In this document: positions 16,218-24,526 of the stretch, piece after piece
Layout: each line of letters opens with the position of its first letter
How positions within the stretch are numbered: the first letter of the stretch is position 1
Assembly (NCBI GenBank): GCA_017646885.1
Contig: JAGCLR010000316.1
Coordinates: forward strand, 1-64,000
From: Methanobrevibacter sp.
GTDB taxonomy: Archaea > Methanobacteriota > Methanobacteria > Methanobacteriales > Methanobacteriaceae
Reading direction: 5' to 3'
Length of the DNA: 64,000 bases
Position numbers and translations under genes: made by a program
The notes under the pieces: model-generated
Seen by the model: the letters and a program-made list of their open reading frames with translations, nothing else
What the model was told of the DNA's origin: nothing
Databases searched by the model: none

Positions 16218-17102
16218 TTATTTAGAAGATAATTCGTGTTGAAGATCCTGTAGAGAATGTGGTACAATAATTTTCAATTGCTGAATTGTTTGAAGTACCC
16301 CATTATGCTCCATATCGTATTCTTGCTGAGATTCACGCATTCTATTTGCAATATCTGTTACTTCAAGATTGTATTTTGACATTGCTTGATTATAGCGAAG
16401 TTCTTCGGTTTTCTCAAGATCAGACTTAAATTTATTAAGTTCTGCTTGAGCACGACGATGATCTTGCTGTAAATCAAAGAATATTGTGTCTACATCTGAT
16501 ACAGATACTGAAGGTTCAAAACGATGTATGATGTTTTCAACAGCAGTTTCAGACAAATATGCAGGATTATTTTTCTTATCCAACAATACTTTACGAGCAC
16601 GAGACAGACCACCATTAGGATGTACAAAACCACCTTTTACAGCACATACTGTCTCAAGTGTGTAGTAACGACATCTTTCTCCAATAGGAAGCTCAGAGAC
16701 AAGAACATCTAATGTCTTCTTAACTGGAGTGGCTGGATACAATTTAAGAAAATCTTTCTGATATTCAGAATGCCAAGTAGTTGAAAGCATTTGTTTATAA
16801 AGAGTCTCTTTATATTTAATTGCTTCTTTAAAATACGCAATAAATGCTTTTAAATTGGTAAGTTTCTGAACATCTACCATAAGGTTAATCAAATCTTCTT
16901 TGTTAAGTCCTTTTGAAAGTAGAATTGGTTCGCCAGTAAGTGCCTGTAATTTTTCATTGTAAAATTGCAAAGTTGCATGACGAGATTCAATGTCTGCATA
17001 CATCTCTTTAGCAATATTACATAGATGCTGTGCAGAAGTTGCAGTAATACCCTCTATGAGTGATAATACTGATTCGTTGTAAGTTAAGTTGATGTATTTC
17101 AT
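16218..17102 (-). CDS. Unknown protein with C-terminal coiled coil
   Basis: The protein is 294 aa. The first half is helical. A central segment with CAVKGGFVHPNGG follows, and the last 90 residues form a long charged coiled coil. No catalytic motif is recognised. It stands alone in the early minus-strand block. Confidence 0.75.
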   Translation of the reverse strand: MKYINLTYNESVLSLIEGITATSAQHLCNIAKEMYADIESRHATLQFYNEKLQALTGEPILLSKGLNKEDLINLMVDVQKLTNLKAFIAYFKEAIKYKETLYKQMLSTTWHSEYQKDFLKLYPATPVKKTLDVLVSELPIGERCRYYTLETVCAVKGGFVHPNGGLSRARKVLLDKKNNPAYLSETAVENIIHRFEPSVSVSDVDTIFFDLQQDHRRAQAELNKFKSDLEKTEELRYNQAMSKYNLEVTDIANRMRESQQEYDMEHNGVLQTIQQLKIIVPHSLQDLQHELSSK

Positions 17103-17153
17103 TGTAAAAAGAATTTTCGAGGACGTTCCGGAGGTTGGTAAGTGTGTAAAATG

Positions 17154-17486
17154 TTAATGTGTATTGGCCTCCGGAACATCGATTTTTGGTAAATTTGCAA
17201 TGGTCCTACTAGCGTAGAAGCTAAGACTTCTAGATTCTTTTAGGATTGCATGTTTTGTTATTTTGAAGTTAAGAGATTCGATATTTTCTTGTTTAGCATA
17301 TTTGTGTATGAAGACCATTGCATCTATTTGTTTATAGAGAATGAATACTGCATGAAACAATATGTTAACTAGCACAAGTATTTTAATTGCACGTTTAACG
17401 GGTGCTAGAGTGTTTAATTCAAAATCCAATATGTCGGTGACAATGTAAAGGATTAGAAGGATGAAAATAATTGTTAATGGTAGCAT
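17154..17486 (-). CDS. Membrane protein
   Basis: A 110-aa protein with two N-terminal transmembrane helices (about residues 2-20 and 33-52) and a soluble C-terminal part. No family is recognised. It is among the first genes of the leftward early block next to the strand switch. Confidence 0.65.
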   Translation of the reverse strand: MLPLTIIFILLILYIVTDILDFELNTLAPVKRAIKILVLVNILFHAVFILYKQIDAMVFIHKYAKQENIESLNFKITKHAILKESRSLSFYASRTIANLPKIDVPEANTH

Positions 17487-17561
17487 GGTTGTGATAATTT
17501 TTTTGGGTTTGTTAAGGGAATGACGGAGAAAATTGAGAGGTGATTGGAAAGGTTGGAGGAT

Positions 17562-17593
17562 GGAAGGTGGTGGGAGAGTCCCAATTCCACCTT
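17562..17593. repeat. Nested inverted repeat
   Basis: GAAGGTGG and CCACCTTC form an 8-bp stem enclosing TGGGA/TCCCA. There is no T run, so it may be an RNA structure in a leader or a protein-binding site in the switch region. Confidence 0.45.
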
Positions 17594-17601
17594 CACTTAC
17601 A

Positions 17602-17748
17602 CTACCATTGATTTCTTGCAGCCCTATGATTACTTAACATGTTTGTTTTCACATTAAGTTCTAGCACGTCACAAAATCTGCCTTCTTTATCCTTCTTACC
17701 ATTCGTTGTGGTATCAAGGAATCGCATCCTAATTTTTCTCATGATCAT
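17602..17748 (-). CDS. Small basic protein
   Basis: A 48-aa ORF rich in Arg/Lys with no TGA, ending in TAG. Alternative starts lie at 17748 and 17742. It would be the first gene of the leftward early block. Support is limited to reading frame and composition; the family is not recognised. Confidence 0.45.
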   Translation of the reverse strand: MIMRKIRMRFLDTTTNGKKDKEGRFCDVLELNVKTNMLSNHRAARNQW

Positions 17749-17817
17749 TTTGAAAATTAAAAAGTTTTTACTATACGCGTGCGCGTTATATAATATATAA
17801 GGTATAGTCTCACCAAA

Positions 17818-17843
17818 GAGCTCCCAACCTAAATCGGGAGCTC
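17818..17843. terminator. 8-bp GC-rich hairpin in the strand-switch region
   Basis: GAGCTCCC and GGGAGCTC flank a 10-nt loop. On the minus strand it is followed by only three T, so it may be a weak terminator or a structural element of an origin. It lies beside an AT-rich stretch with ACGCGTGCGCGT. Confidence 0.4.
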
Positions 17844-17950
17844 AAAACAATATTTAAAACAGCCAAAGCATGAAAGAACTGTCATCATTTGGAAATCTGG
17901 AAAATTCTTACTATCTTTACTTCACGATTCTTCAAGACACACACCCGTCA

Positions 17951-18006
17951 AGAACGCTTTAGCGTTCGCAGACATTAGGTCTAGTTCCAGACTGCGCAAG
18001 CAGTCG
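17951..18006. repeat. Two short hairpins upstream of the iterons
   Basis: GAACGC-TTTA-GCGTTC and GACTGC-GCAA-GCAGTC form perfect short hairpins, and TTAGGTCT occurs twice nearby. Together with the iteron array they make a compact, structured, gene-free segment suited to an origin or control region. Confidence 0.5.
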
Positions 18007-18036
18007 TTTGGATTAGGTCTGTATTATGTATAGTTA

Positions 18037-18118
18037 GGGGTCAAAAAAGTGCATTTTGGGGGTCAAAAAGTTTCATTTGGGGGTCAAAAAGTTACACCTC
18101 GGGGATCAAAAATTGCAG
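18037..18118 (+). repeat. Iteron-like tandem repeat array, 4 units
   Basis: Four direct repeats of the type GGGGTCAAAAAGT start at 18037, 18058, 18079 and 18101, a spacing of 21-22 bp (two helical turns). The fourth is degenerate. They lie immediately upstream of a winged-helix protein gene, the arrangement seen in iteron plasmid origins and in autoregulated operators. Confidence 0.7.
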
Positions 18119-18150
18119 ATTTTAAAAACAAATTAAAAATATGAATTAAT

Positions 18151-18903
18151 ATGAGTTCAAAAGTACAACATGTTCAAATCCCGCATCCTATTGCGAAGTC
18201 AAAAGTAAAGATTAAAGACTGACTTATTTATGCCAATATCAAAAGATATATGAATAAAGAAACAAGGATCGCATTTCCATCAATTGCAACTATTGCTAAT
18301 CACTGTCAATGTTCTGATAATACAGTTAAAGATGCGATTAAAAGATTAGCTGAATGTGGATATTTACAAGTAACAATAAGAAAGAACCAAACGAATCTTT
18401 ATACATTCCCAGAATTACTTGAAAAGTTTGAAATGTTTACACCTGAATTCTTAGATGATCCAAATGTAGATACAAACTTAAAAGCATATATTATTGGATT
18501 ACAAGCTCTTAGCTTTATAAATTCAGAAAATAAAACACAATCTGTTTGCGGATATTCAAATTATGAAATCGCAGACAAATTAAATATCTCTGAAAGGAAA
18601 GTTAAAACTTATAATGCAGAGTTAAAAGGTAAAGAAATACTAACAGAAGTATCGTCTACAGCTATTGATGAAGCTGGATTTAATAAATCATTAAAAATAA
18701 TTGATTTAGATAAAATACATCTTGCAGTATTATATGTTGCTGGTAAAGTTGTTGAAATAGAAGAACGTCAAGATGAATTCGATGAAAGACTTCAAAAAAT
18801 TGAAGAAGCTTTACTACGTATATCAAGACAATCTCAAGTTGCATATGAATCTTCTACAAAGAAAACTACATACAAAAAGAAATACAAAAAGGCTGGAAAT
18901 TAA
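18151..18903 (+). CDS. Winged-helix replication initiator or regulator, one TGA=Trp
   Basis: Starting at ATG 18151 and reading TGA (18220-18222) as Trp gives 250 aa with KDWLIYANIKRYMNK running into a winged helix-turn-helix (FPSIATIANHCQCSDNTVKDA). A second wHTH is near residues 127-155 (YEIADKLNISERKVKTYN) and the tail is Lys-rich. In the standard code the first 33 residues would be lost. The iterons upstream suggest a Rep-type initiator; a transcription switch protein is the alternative. Confidence 0.8.
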
Positions 18904-18920
18904 TCCAGCCTTTTCTTTTC
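18888..18920 (+). terminator. Terminator overlapping the stop codon
   Basis: AAGGCTGGA/TCCAGCCTT forms a 9-bp stem with loop AATTAA and a following T-rich tail. The TAA stop of the winged-helix gene lies in the loop. Confidence 0.8.
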
Positions 18921-19079
18921 AACCATAACCATGAACAACATTGCTGGAATTTATTGGTTAAAAGCCTCTGAACCACGTCAAGGTTAATTCCACTCAGAGG
19001 TGCCTCTCCAACTCGTGGAGAGACTTTACAAATTGTCAAAATTCTTAAAAAACTAATTATGAACTATGTTACTGCAGTC

Positions 19080-19247
19080 TTACCCGCAAAAATCTTTTCT
19101 TATTTTCATTTTAATTCGATCTGCTTTTCTTGCACAAGCAATTCGAACTTTGGGTAATCCATATTGTTTTTTATAAGGAAGCGGATCTGCTTTCAACATT
19201 GGATCAAATGTTGATAGATCTGTTAAACTTTTCTCTTTCATACTCAT
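19080..19247 (-). CDS. Small basic protein
   Basis: A 55-aa ORF too short for most gene callers. It has a mixed N terminus and a very basic C terminus (VRIACARKADRIKMKIRK), which could bind nucleic acid. It lies in the leftward mid block and ends in TAA. Family not recognised. Confidence 0.55.
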   Translation of the reverse strand: MSMKEKSLTDLSTFDPMLKADPLPYKKQYGLPKVRIACARKADRIKMKIRKDFCG

Positions 19248-19326
19248 TAAAAGTTAACCCTCTAACATGACTTAAATAACTAACTATAAACTATGACTAA
19301 CAGTAGAATATGTTAGAGGGTTATGA

Positions 19327-19410
19327 TTATTCTGTGTATTCACAATTGTCACAATGATGACCATCAAATGGTTCATCACAATTTGGACAGATGTAATCTA
19401 GATGTTCCAT
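19327..19410 (-). CDS. Micro zinc-ribbon protein
   Basis: A 27-aa ORF containing CPNC and CDNC, a minimal four-Cys zinc-binding pattern. Its ATG overlaps the TAA of the upstream gene (TAATG), the linkage used throughout this genome, which supports expression. Confidence 0.55.
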   Translation of the reverse strand: MEHLDYICPNCDEPFDGHHCDNCEYTE

Positions 19411-19859
19411 TAGATACTAACTGTTACTTGTTTATAACATTCTACAGTCCAACCTCTATCTCTAAGCTCTTGAGCTAATGCGTCATCTGAGAAAGATTTA
19501 ATAGTTGGAAGTACATCGCTTGTTACAGGTACAGTTACTTTGAAATCACCTGCGACTTTAGCCTTTTTACAAGGTAACTTTAGCAAAGTTAAACAATATG
19601 CATTGGCTTTATCTACATCAGACCAAAGATCAACTGATCCATTCCAGTGATATTCTCTGCGATTCACTTTACGAATGGTATTATTTGCAATCATATAATT
19701 CCACATTGCATAAAGTTTCTCAGATGATGGAAACAAATCTTCATCTGCCAATCTATTCTTAAATACTAGAACAGAAAGATAAGGATGTTTCTTAAGTGCG
19801 TTAATTGCTTTAGCCATTTTGATGGCATTCTGCATAGTTGGTTGAATCTTCTTTTTCAT
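19410..19859 (-). CDS. Unknown protein
   Basis: The protein is 149 aa from the ATG at 19859; an upstream ATG at 19895 would run into the 3' end of tRNA-Leu and is less likely. The C terminus (DDALAQELRDRGWTVEC) looks like a small helix-strand module. No family is recognised. Trp is TGG. Confidence 0.7.
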   Translation of the reverse strand: MKKKIQPTMQNAIKMAKAINALKKHPYLSVLVFKNRLADEDLFPSSEKLYAMWNYMIANNTIRKVNRREYHWNGSVDLWSDVDKANAYCLTLLKLPCKKAKVAGDFKVTVPVTSDVLPTIKSFSDDALAQELRDRGWTVECYKQVTVSI

Positions 19860-19887
19860 AATCTTTAATTGTTTTAAATAATGTTTG

Positions 19888-19973
19888 TGGCCCAAACGGG
19901 AGTCGAACCCGTACGCCCCTTTCGGAGCACAGGATTTTAAGTCCTGCGTGTCTACCTATTCCACCATTGGGCC
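19888..19973 (-). tRNA. tRNA-Leu(TAA)
   Basis: Acceptor GGCCCAA/TTGGGCC, anticodon stem CAGGA/TCCTG with loop CTTAAAA (TAA), a long variable arm and canonical T arm. Discriminator A. Uninterrupted. Confidence 0.93.
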
Positions 19974-19978
19974 ATTAG

Positions 19979-20050
19979 TACAGTGTACGGGAATCGAACC
20001 CGTATTGCCAGAATGAAAATCTGAAGTCCTAACCTTTAGACGAACACTGC
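19979..20050 (-). tRNA. tRNA-Glu(TTC)
   Basis: D arm GTCTAAAGGTTAGGAC, anticodon stem TCAGA/TCTGG with loop TTTTCAT (TTC), T arm ACGGGTTCGATTCCCGT. The terminal acceptor pair is G-U. Uninterrupted and adjacent to tRNA-Leu. Confidence 0.9.
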
Positions 20051-20066
20051 ATAGTTACTGGTTGAC

Positions 20067-20252
20067 CTATACACCAGCAGGTTTGCTTTTAATACATATA
20101 AAGAATTCTACTACTCATTTATTCTTTAATCCTGGTCGGATTAGAAAGAATGCTAAACGATTGGTTGGACAACAACGAAGATTAACTATTTCATAATCTC
20201 CGCTATTGCCTTTTAATCAACCATTTACAACTTCACCGTAAACGCATCGCAT
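20067..20252 (-). CDS. Small protein with two TGA=Trp codons
   Basis: A 61-aa ORF visible only if TGA at 20217-20219 and 20115-20117 is read as Trp. It runs to TAG. Its ATG overlaps the TAA of the upstream gene (TAATG). The product has CC and an aromatic/Arg-rich centre, family unknown. It shows that TGA recoding is not confined to the rightward late genes. Confidence 0.6.
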
Positions 20253-20755
20253 TAGTCCACGAATTCAATTACAGGAACACGTTTGTCCTGAACTTCCTCA
20301 CTCTGGAATTTCTTCTGTTTAATAGTTGCATACGATTTACAGGTAATAGTTTTACCTTTCAACGCCTCAACACGCTCCACTGTGTCATACATTAGACACA
20401 TAGACTTATTAAACTCTGGAGTGATTACGTTGTTGTTGCCATCAGTATAGCTAAATGGATCATTGTGCTGATCACGAATAGCTAGACAAGATGTACCAAA
20501 GAAATCAACCTCGCCATTTCTCTGTACTAGAACACCACGAACACGAGGAATCTTCGCATCAGCCTCTGCATCACCGGTAAGAGGTCTAGTAGGATACGAA
20601 CCTGGCACGATATTCTCTGGAAATGTAACAACGTCACCAACACGAATACCAGTAGAATTCATAGATGAATTGTTACCTTTTAGATCCTCAATAGTACCAA
20701 ACACAACTTCCTGACCATTGATTTTCTTGTTAAATTGATCTGCATTAATTTTCAT
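20252..20755 (-). CDS. Unknown protein, paralogue of 21561-22124
   Basis: A 167-aa beta-rich protein. The order of segments GDVVTFPE, TPEFNKS, LKGKTITCKS and VPVIEF matches GDSITFPP, NPEFFEQ, VAGKTVRCIG and LPIFAI in the gene at 21561-22124, so the two look like diverged copies. An OB-like single-strand-binding role is possible but not shown by any motif I can name. Confidence 0.72.
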   Translation of the reverse strand: MKINADQFNKKINGQEVVFGTIEDLKGNNSSMNSTGIRVGDVVTFPENIVPGSYPTRPLTGDAEADAKIPRVRGVLVQRNGEVDFFGTSCLAIRDQHNDPFSYTDGNNNVITPEFNKSMCLMYDTVERVEALKGKTITCKSYATIKQKKFQSEEVQDKRVPVIEFVD

Positions 20756-20812
20756 GACAAAAATCTTTATTTAATATTATACAATAGGTCCTCCGAAGAG
20801 GACCTGATTTTA

Positions 20813-21067
20813 CTACAAATAAGTTGGCTTATAAACCTTTACCCAATATGAAGAATTATGAACCCCAAGATGTTCACCTGTGATTGGATGACGACGCTCA
20901 CCACCTTCACGCAAATCTACTTCCCACATTGCGTTAGGATACTGACATAGATATGCATAATTACTAGTTGAACAAAATACACGTTTGTCACCCAAATCTA
21001 AAATTAGACAACGACGAGATGATCCAACTACATTGAAATCTGTAATTCTTGCTGTTTGAATAGCCAT
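20813..21067 (-). CDS. Unknown protein
   Basis: An 84-aa protein with basic patches (GSSRRCLILDLGDKRVFC) and no recognised domain. Two copies of the AACTAAGACTT motif lie upstream at 21121 and 21181, so it may have its own promoter. Confidence 0.65.
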   Translation of the reverse strand: MAIQTARITDFNVVGSSRRCLILDLGDKRVFCSTSNYAYLCQYPNAMWEVDLREGGERRHPITGEHLGVHNSSYWVKVYKPTYL

Positions 21068-21120
21068 AGTTAAAATTATTAAAACGTTACACTTGTTTTG
21101 TACTACTACACCTATTGGAT

Positions 21121-21190
21121 AAGTCTTAGTTCGAGGGATAAGCCTCCGCGGCTAAGGGATACTTCCCTTATTGAGCGGCTAAGTCTTAGT
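21121..21190 (-). promoter_or_regulatory. Paired AACTAAGACTT motifs
   Basis: Plus-strand AAGTCTTAGT occurs at 21121-21130 and 21181-21190 (minus ACTAAGACTT). Between them is a GC-rich segment with repeated CCTCCGCGGCTAAGG and TAAGG units able to form hairpins. The same 10-mer recurs upstream of two more leftward genes, so it may be a shared promoter or operator element. Confidence 0.45.
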
Positions 21191-21215
21191 TCCCCTGAGA
21201 AAAAGGAAAGGGAGA

Positions 21216-21461
21216 TTACTCTCCCTTATTCTTATTGAGGAACATTATTGCGGTTTCACCTTTGAGTTTGAATTCGTGTCTTACGGATTCAATCTCATTG
21301 ATTTCGTTTCGGTCAATAATTGTTCTTCTTGATTGTACGTTATTATTGTTTACGAAACATTCTGCCCAATAGTTTAACTCGTCTTTTGCAATTTTCAAAG
21401 AGGGATAATTATATGTTTTTATTCCCTCTTTATGAATCAATCCAACGGTGTAAGTTGCCAT
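21216..21461 (-). CDS. Unknown small protein
   Basis: An 81-aa protein with a mixed alpha/beta look and no recognised motif. It begins MATYTVGLIHKEG. It is part of a run of short, independently spaced leftward genes. Confidence 0.65.
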   Translation of the reverse strand: MATYTVGLIHKEGIKTYNYPSLKIAKDELNYWAECFVNNNNVQSRRTIIDRNEINEIESVRHEFKLKGETAIMFLNKNKGE

Positions 21462-21560
21462 AGTTGATAAAGTTTAATAGTGAATAAATCAGTAAGTCGC
21501 TTTTGGTTTACGAAGTAAACAAAGCGAAACAAAAACAAAGTGCCCCGAAGGGCACAATGT

Positions 21561-22124
21561 TTATTTTGTTGGCAAAGGCCAATCGGTGCCAACCTCGGGC
21601 ACATCCTTATTTTCGTAAATTGCGAAAATAGGCAATGAGCCGTTTTCGTTAACCTCGTCGGTTAATTGGTTGTTTTTGAAAACGGGCAATGTGCATTTGA
21701 CACGACCGATGCAACGAACAGTTTTGCCCGCCACAAAGGCGAACAAATCATAATCGTTCATTCTTCGGTACAATTCCGCCATAAGCGGATATTGTTCGAA
21801 GAACTCGGGATTTAGCGCAGACTTGCGAAGACTGCTGATGTCAAACGGATGGCCAGTTTGAGTGCGATTTAGCACTGTGGCAAATACCGAGGTCAACGAG
21901 CCGTTCTTTCTCGGTTTAGAATAAAACGAGAAAGAATTTAGTGGCGGGAAGGTGATGGAATCACCTGTGAGCCACATATGGCCACCACCTGTGAAGCCGT
22001 TTGCTTTCAGTGCATCAATTGCTGATGCGTTTGCCTCTTCTGCGTTGTTTTCGGACACCGCAATAACCGTTTTCGTTTCGGCAACACCGTTGCCAAAAGA
22101 AAATAGAGAAGCATCTATCTTCAT
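21561..22124 (-). CDS. Unknown protein, paralogue of 20252-20755, GC-richer
   Basis: The protein is 187 aa. The shared segment order with the 20252-20755 product is described there. Base composition is clearly more GC-rich than neighbours (many GCC, GGC, AAC codons), suggesting recent acquisition or selection for expression. An ACTAAGACTT motif is at 22196-22205 upstream. Confidence 0.7.
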   Translation of the reverse strand: MKIDASLFSFGNGVAETKTVIAVSENNAEEANASAIDALKANGFTGGGHMWLTGDSITFPPLNSFSFYSKPRKNGSLTSVFATVLNRTQTGHPFDISSLRKSALNPEFFEQYPLMAELYRRMNDYDLFAFVAGKTVRCIGRVKCTLPVFKNNQLTDEVNENGSLPIFAIYENKDVPEVGTDWPLPTK

Positions 22125-22195
22125 ATGTTAATTAAAAGCAAATATAATACAAGGTCTTTGTTGAGGCAAAGCCTGTATCATATCAATAATCAACA

Positions 22196-22205
22196 AAGTC
22201 TTAGT
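22196..22205 (-). promoter_or_regulatory. ACTAAGACTT motif
   Basis: Third copy of the 10-mer, 72 nt upstream of the ATG at 22124, preceding an AT-rich segment. Confidence 0.4.
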
Positions 22206-22259
22206 TCCCTCCGAAAAGAAAAGCAGGACTGTTATAGTCCTGCTTTTGGGCAATATTTA

Positions 22260-22538
22260 TTATGCACGTTTTCGTAATCTTTTTTTCTCATGTATTTCTA
22301 ATAATATGTCATCAAAATCATCACAATCGTAATGTTTACATAAGTTCTTATCTGCGTATTTAATTAATAGTTTAACCATTCGAACTTGTTGTTGACGTGA
22401 CATTCGCTCAAAATACACTTCCTTGTTATCAAACATAAAAGGTTTTACAGGACGTTTTAGAATTTTTTCAACATCTTGTACAAAAGCAGTTTGAACGTCT
22501 TGAGAATAACAGTGTGCATAGAACAAAACTAATTCCAT
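22260..22538 (-). CDS. Unknown small protein
   Basis: Started at ATG 22538 the product is 92 aa; an earlier ATG would add 13 residues. It is a helical, basic protein with RMSRQQQVRMVKLLIKYAD and a KKRLRKRA C terminus. No family is recognised. Confidence 0.6.
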   Translation of the reverse strand: MELVLFYAHCYSQDVQTAFVQDVEKILKRPVKPFMFDNKEVYFERMSRQQQVRMVKLLIKYADKNLCKHYDCDDFDDILLEIHEKKRLRKRA

Positions 22539-22593
22539 ATTAAGGTTATTTAAGATTAAATAAAAAACCTTACACATTTGTGTAAGGTTTAAA

Positions 22594-22800
22594 TTATTCT
22601 ACAAAATCAATGGCACATTCTCTATAGAACTTGATAATCCATTTGCCTTCTTTGAAGATTCTATCGTATGAACAGCCCTGATATTCAGGATGTTTTATAA
22701 CAAATAGTTTCACCACATCTGCTGTAAAAGGAAAATCTTTGCCATCTGCAACAATTGTTGCAAGATAAATAGGTTTGCGAATTGTGTTAAATGTTTTCAT
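22594..22800 (-). CDS. Unknown small protein
   Basis: The product is 68 aa from ATG 22800 (two residues longer from 22806). It is short, mixed alpha/beta and begins MKTFNTIRKP. An ACTAAGACTT motif lies at 22836-22845. Confidence 0.6.
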   Translation of the reverse strand: MKTFNTIRKPIYLATIVADGKDFPFTADVVKLFVIKHPEYQGCSYDRIFKEGKWIIKFYRECAIDFVE

Positions 22801-22835
22801 ATGCATATGGTTTAAAAGTTAACAACGTCATAGCA

Positions 22836-22845
22836 AAGTCTTAGT
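22836..22845 (-). promoter_or_regulatory. ACTAAGACTT motif
   Basis: Fourth copy of the 10-mer, about 36 nt upstream of the gene at 22594-22800. Downstream of it the DNA holds only a GATTCT/AGAATC hairpin and a G-rich run before the terminator at 22953. Confidence 0.4.
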
Positions 22846-22952
22846 AAATTCGGATTCTGAAAACTAGAATCTGAGTCAGAAAAATGAAATCGTTTCCCAA
22901 ATCACAAGGGGAGGGGGCACTTTTTAGGAACACTCCCACCACCTCCACTATA

Positions 22953-22988
22953 TACACAAAAAATAAAAGGTAGACTTTCGCCTACCTT
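22953..22988 (-). terminator. Terminator overlapping the stop codon
   Basis: On the minus strand AAGGTAG/CTACCTT closes a short loop and is followed by a T-rich tract. The TAG stop of the gene at 22982-24526 lies in the stem. Confidence 0.75.
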
Positions 22989-24526
22989 CTTTTCTTTGGA
23001 CTTGCCAATAAATCATCTCACTCTGCTGGATTAAACTCAGTTTTCATATCTAAGTTCTTCACAGGAAAATTTGGTTCTACGTTAATTTGAATATCCTCGT
23101 CTAGCGGTTTTAAGAATGTTTTTAAATCCGCTTCGGACTTTTTCAAGCTAATTTTTGAAGTCTTAGGTTCTTGTACAACTCAAGGTGTTCGAACGATTAC
23201 AGGTGTTCCGTGATAATCAACAACATCTAAACCTCATTTCATAACTCCTTGCCTAAATCGTTCACCTGGATAACCTCCTCATCTTCGCATATAATCCCTA
23301 CTATTAAACTTCCAAATATCTTGTTGTCTTTGGACCGTTTCCCCAGTTGCTAATTTACCAGTTTCTACAATATGTCCTGCTGCATCATAATTAATTGTCT
23401 TTCCATCAAGCCCAGTTCCAATAATATCTCCATTTCCAGAACTAATAGACTTTGATAAAACTTGATCACCAGACACGGTTCTTGATCCGCTTACTGGACC
23501 TAACTCATATACAGGGACCTTTCTACCAGGATAATTTTCGGAAACATATCCTTCATGAACTCCATATTTATCAGGACCTGTTACTTCTGACATGTTATTT
23601 AAAGGTTTACGATATAAGTAGGTTCGTACCATGTCGTCTTCTCCGGTAATTGGTCCAATACGAGTATGAATACTATTAAGTCCGGTATAATAACCTCTTC
23701 CAGAGGTATGCGTGTCAAAGTCATATGTTTCGGCTAAAGTACCGGCGGTTTCATCTTTTCCAGTTAAGATGTATTTAAGTGCGTCTAACCTATCTTGTTT
23801 AGATGTCTTTTTAATACGACTAATTATTTCAGGAACTGGATTTGGACTTCCAGTTGTATGCATTGCGGTTTCAATTGCACGTTTTGTAGCATTTGTACCT
23901 CAATTAAATCCTGCTGCACCACCAACAAATCCTGCCGCAAACTGAGGAATTGCCCTCTGAGTATCTGTAAGTTGATAACCTCGGGTATTTAGCATTTTAT
24001 CAACTCCATCTAATATTAATCCGGTACCTTCACTTGCAGCGTATCCAGTACCAATACCAGCAGCAGTTGCCAAAGGACTTAAATATAAATACTTTGCACC
24101 AAAAGGAATAGACGCTATTGCCGCAGCATTCATCGCTGTTTGGACCATTCGTTGCAATTCTTGACCTTGTGCACTTTCACTAAGAGGAACTTCTGCGTTT
24201 AACGTTCTACCATAACCATCTTTATAAGTAGGTGGGCTAGTTAACTTTAATCCATCTGTTATATTGTTTAAAAGTCTAGCCGCTAATGATGGGTTTGGAT
24301 TATAATTTCTTTCTCCAAAAAGAGATGCTTGATTCGCTCTATGATCGTTAGATTTGGATCCAAGAGTTCTATATCCACTTGTGATAATGTTATTTGGATT
24401 TGATTCTGATACAATAACAGGGTTTAATTCTCCACCATCAATTGTATTTGCGTTTCTATTTTCCCGACGTAATCTATCTCGTCATTGTTTAATAGATTCG
24501 CCTTCTTTTCTAGCTTTATTTGACAT
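22982..24526 (-). CDS. Large accessory/virion-associated protein, 6 TGA=Trp
   Basis: Reading TGA as Trp joins several frame-consistent pieces into one 514-aa protein. Residues near 150-215 contain two small-residue-rich hydrophobic segments (GIGTGYAASEGTGL, QFAAGFVGGAAGFN) as in translocated or membrane-inserting proteins. The C-terminal half is beta-rich with Tyr/Gly repeats. The ATG overlaps the TAA of the upstream gene. A cargo or effector protein is inferred; I recognise no enzyme domain. Confidence 0.75.

Noticed and set aside
18934..18990. 17-codon rightward ORF after the initiator terminator
   Set aside because: It is too short and overlaps an inverted repeat (CCTCTGA...TCAGAGG), so coding is unsupported.
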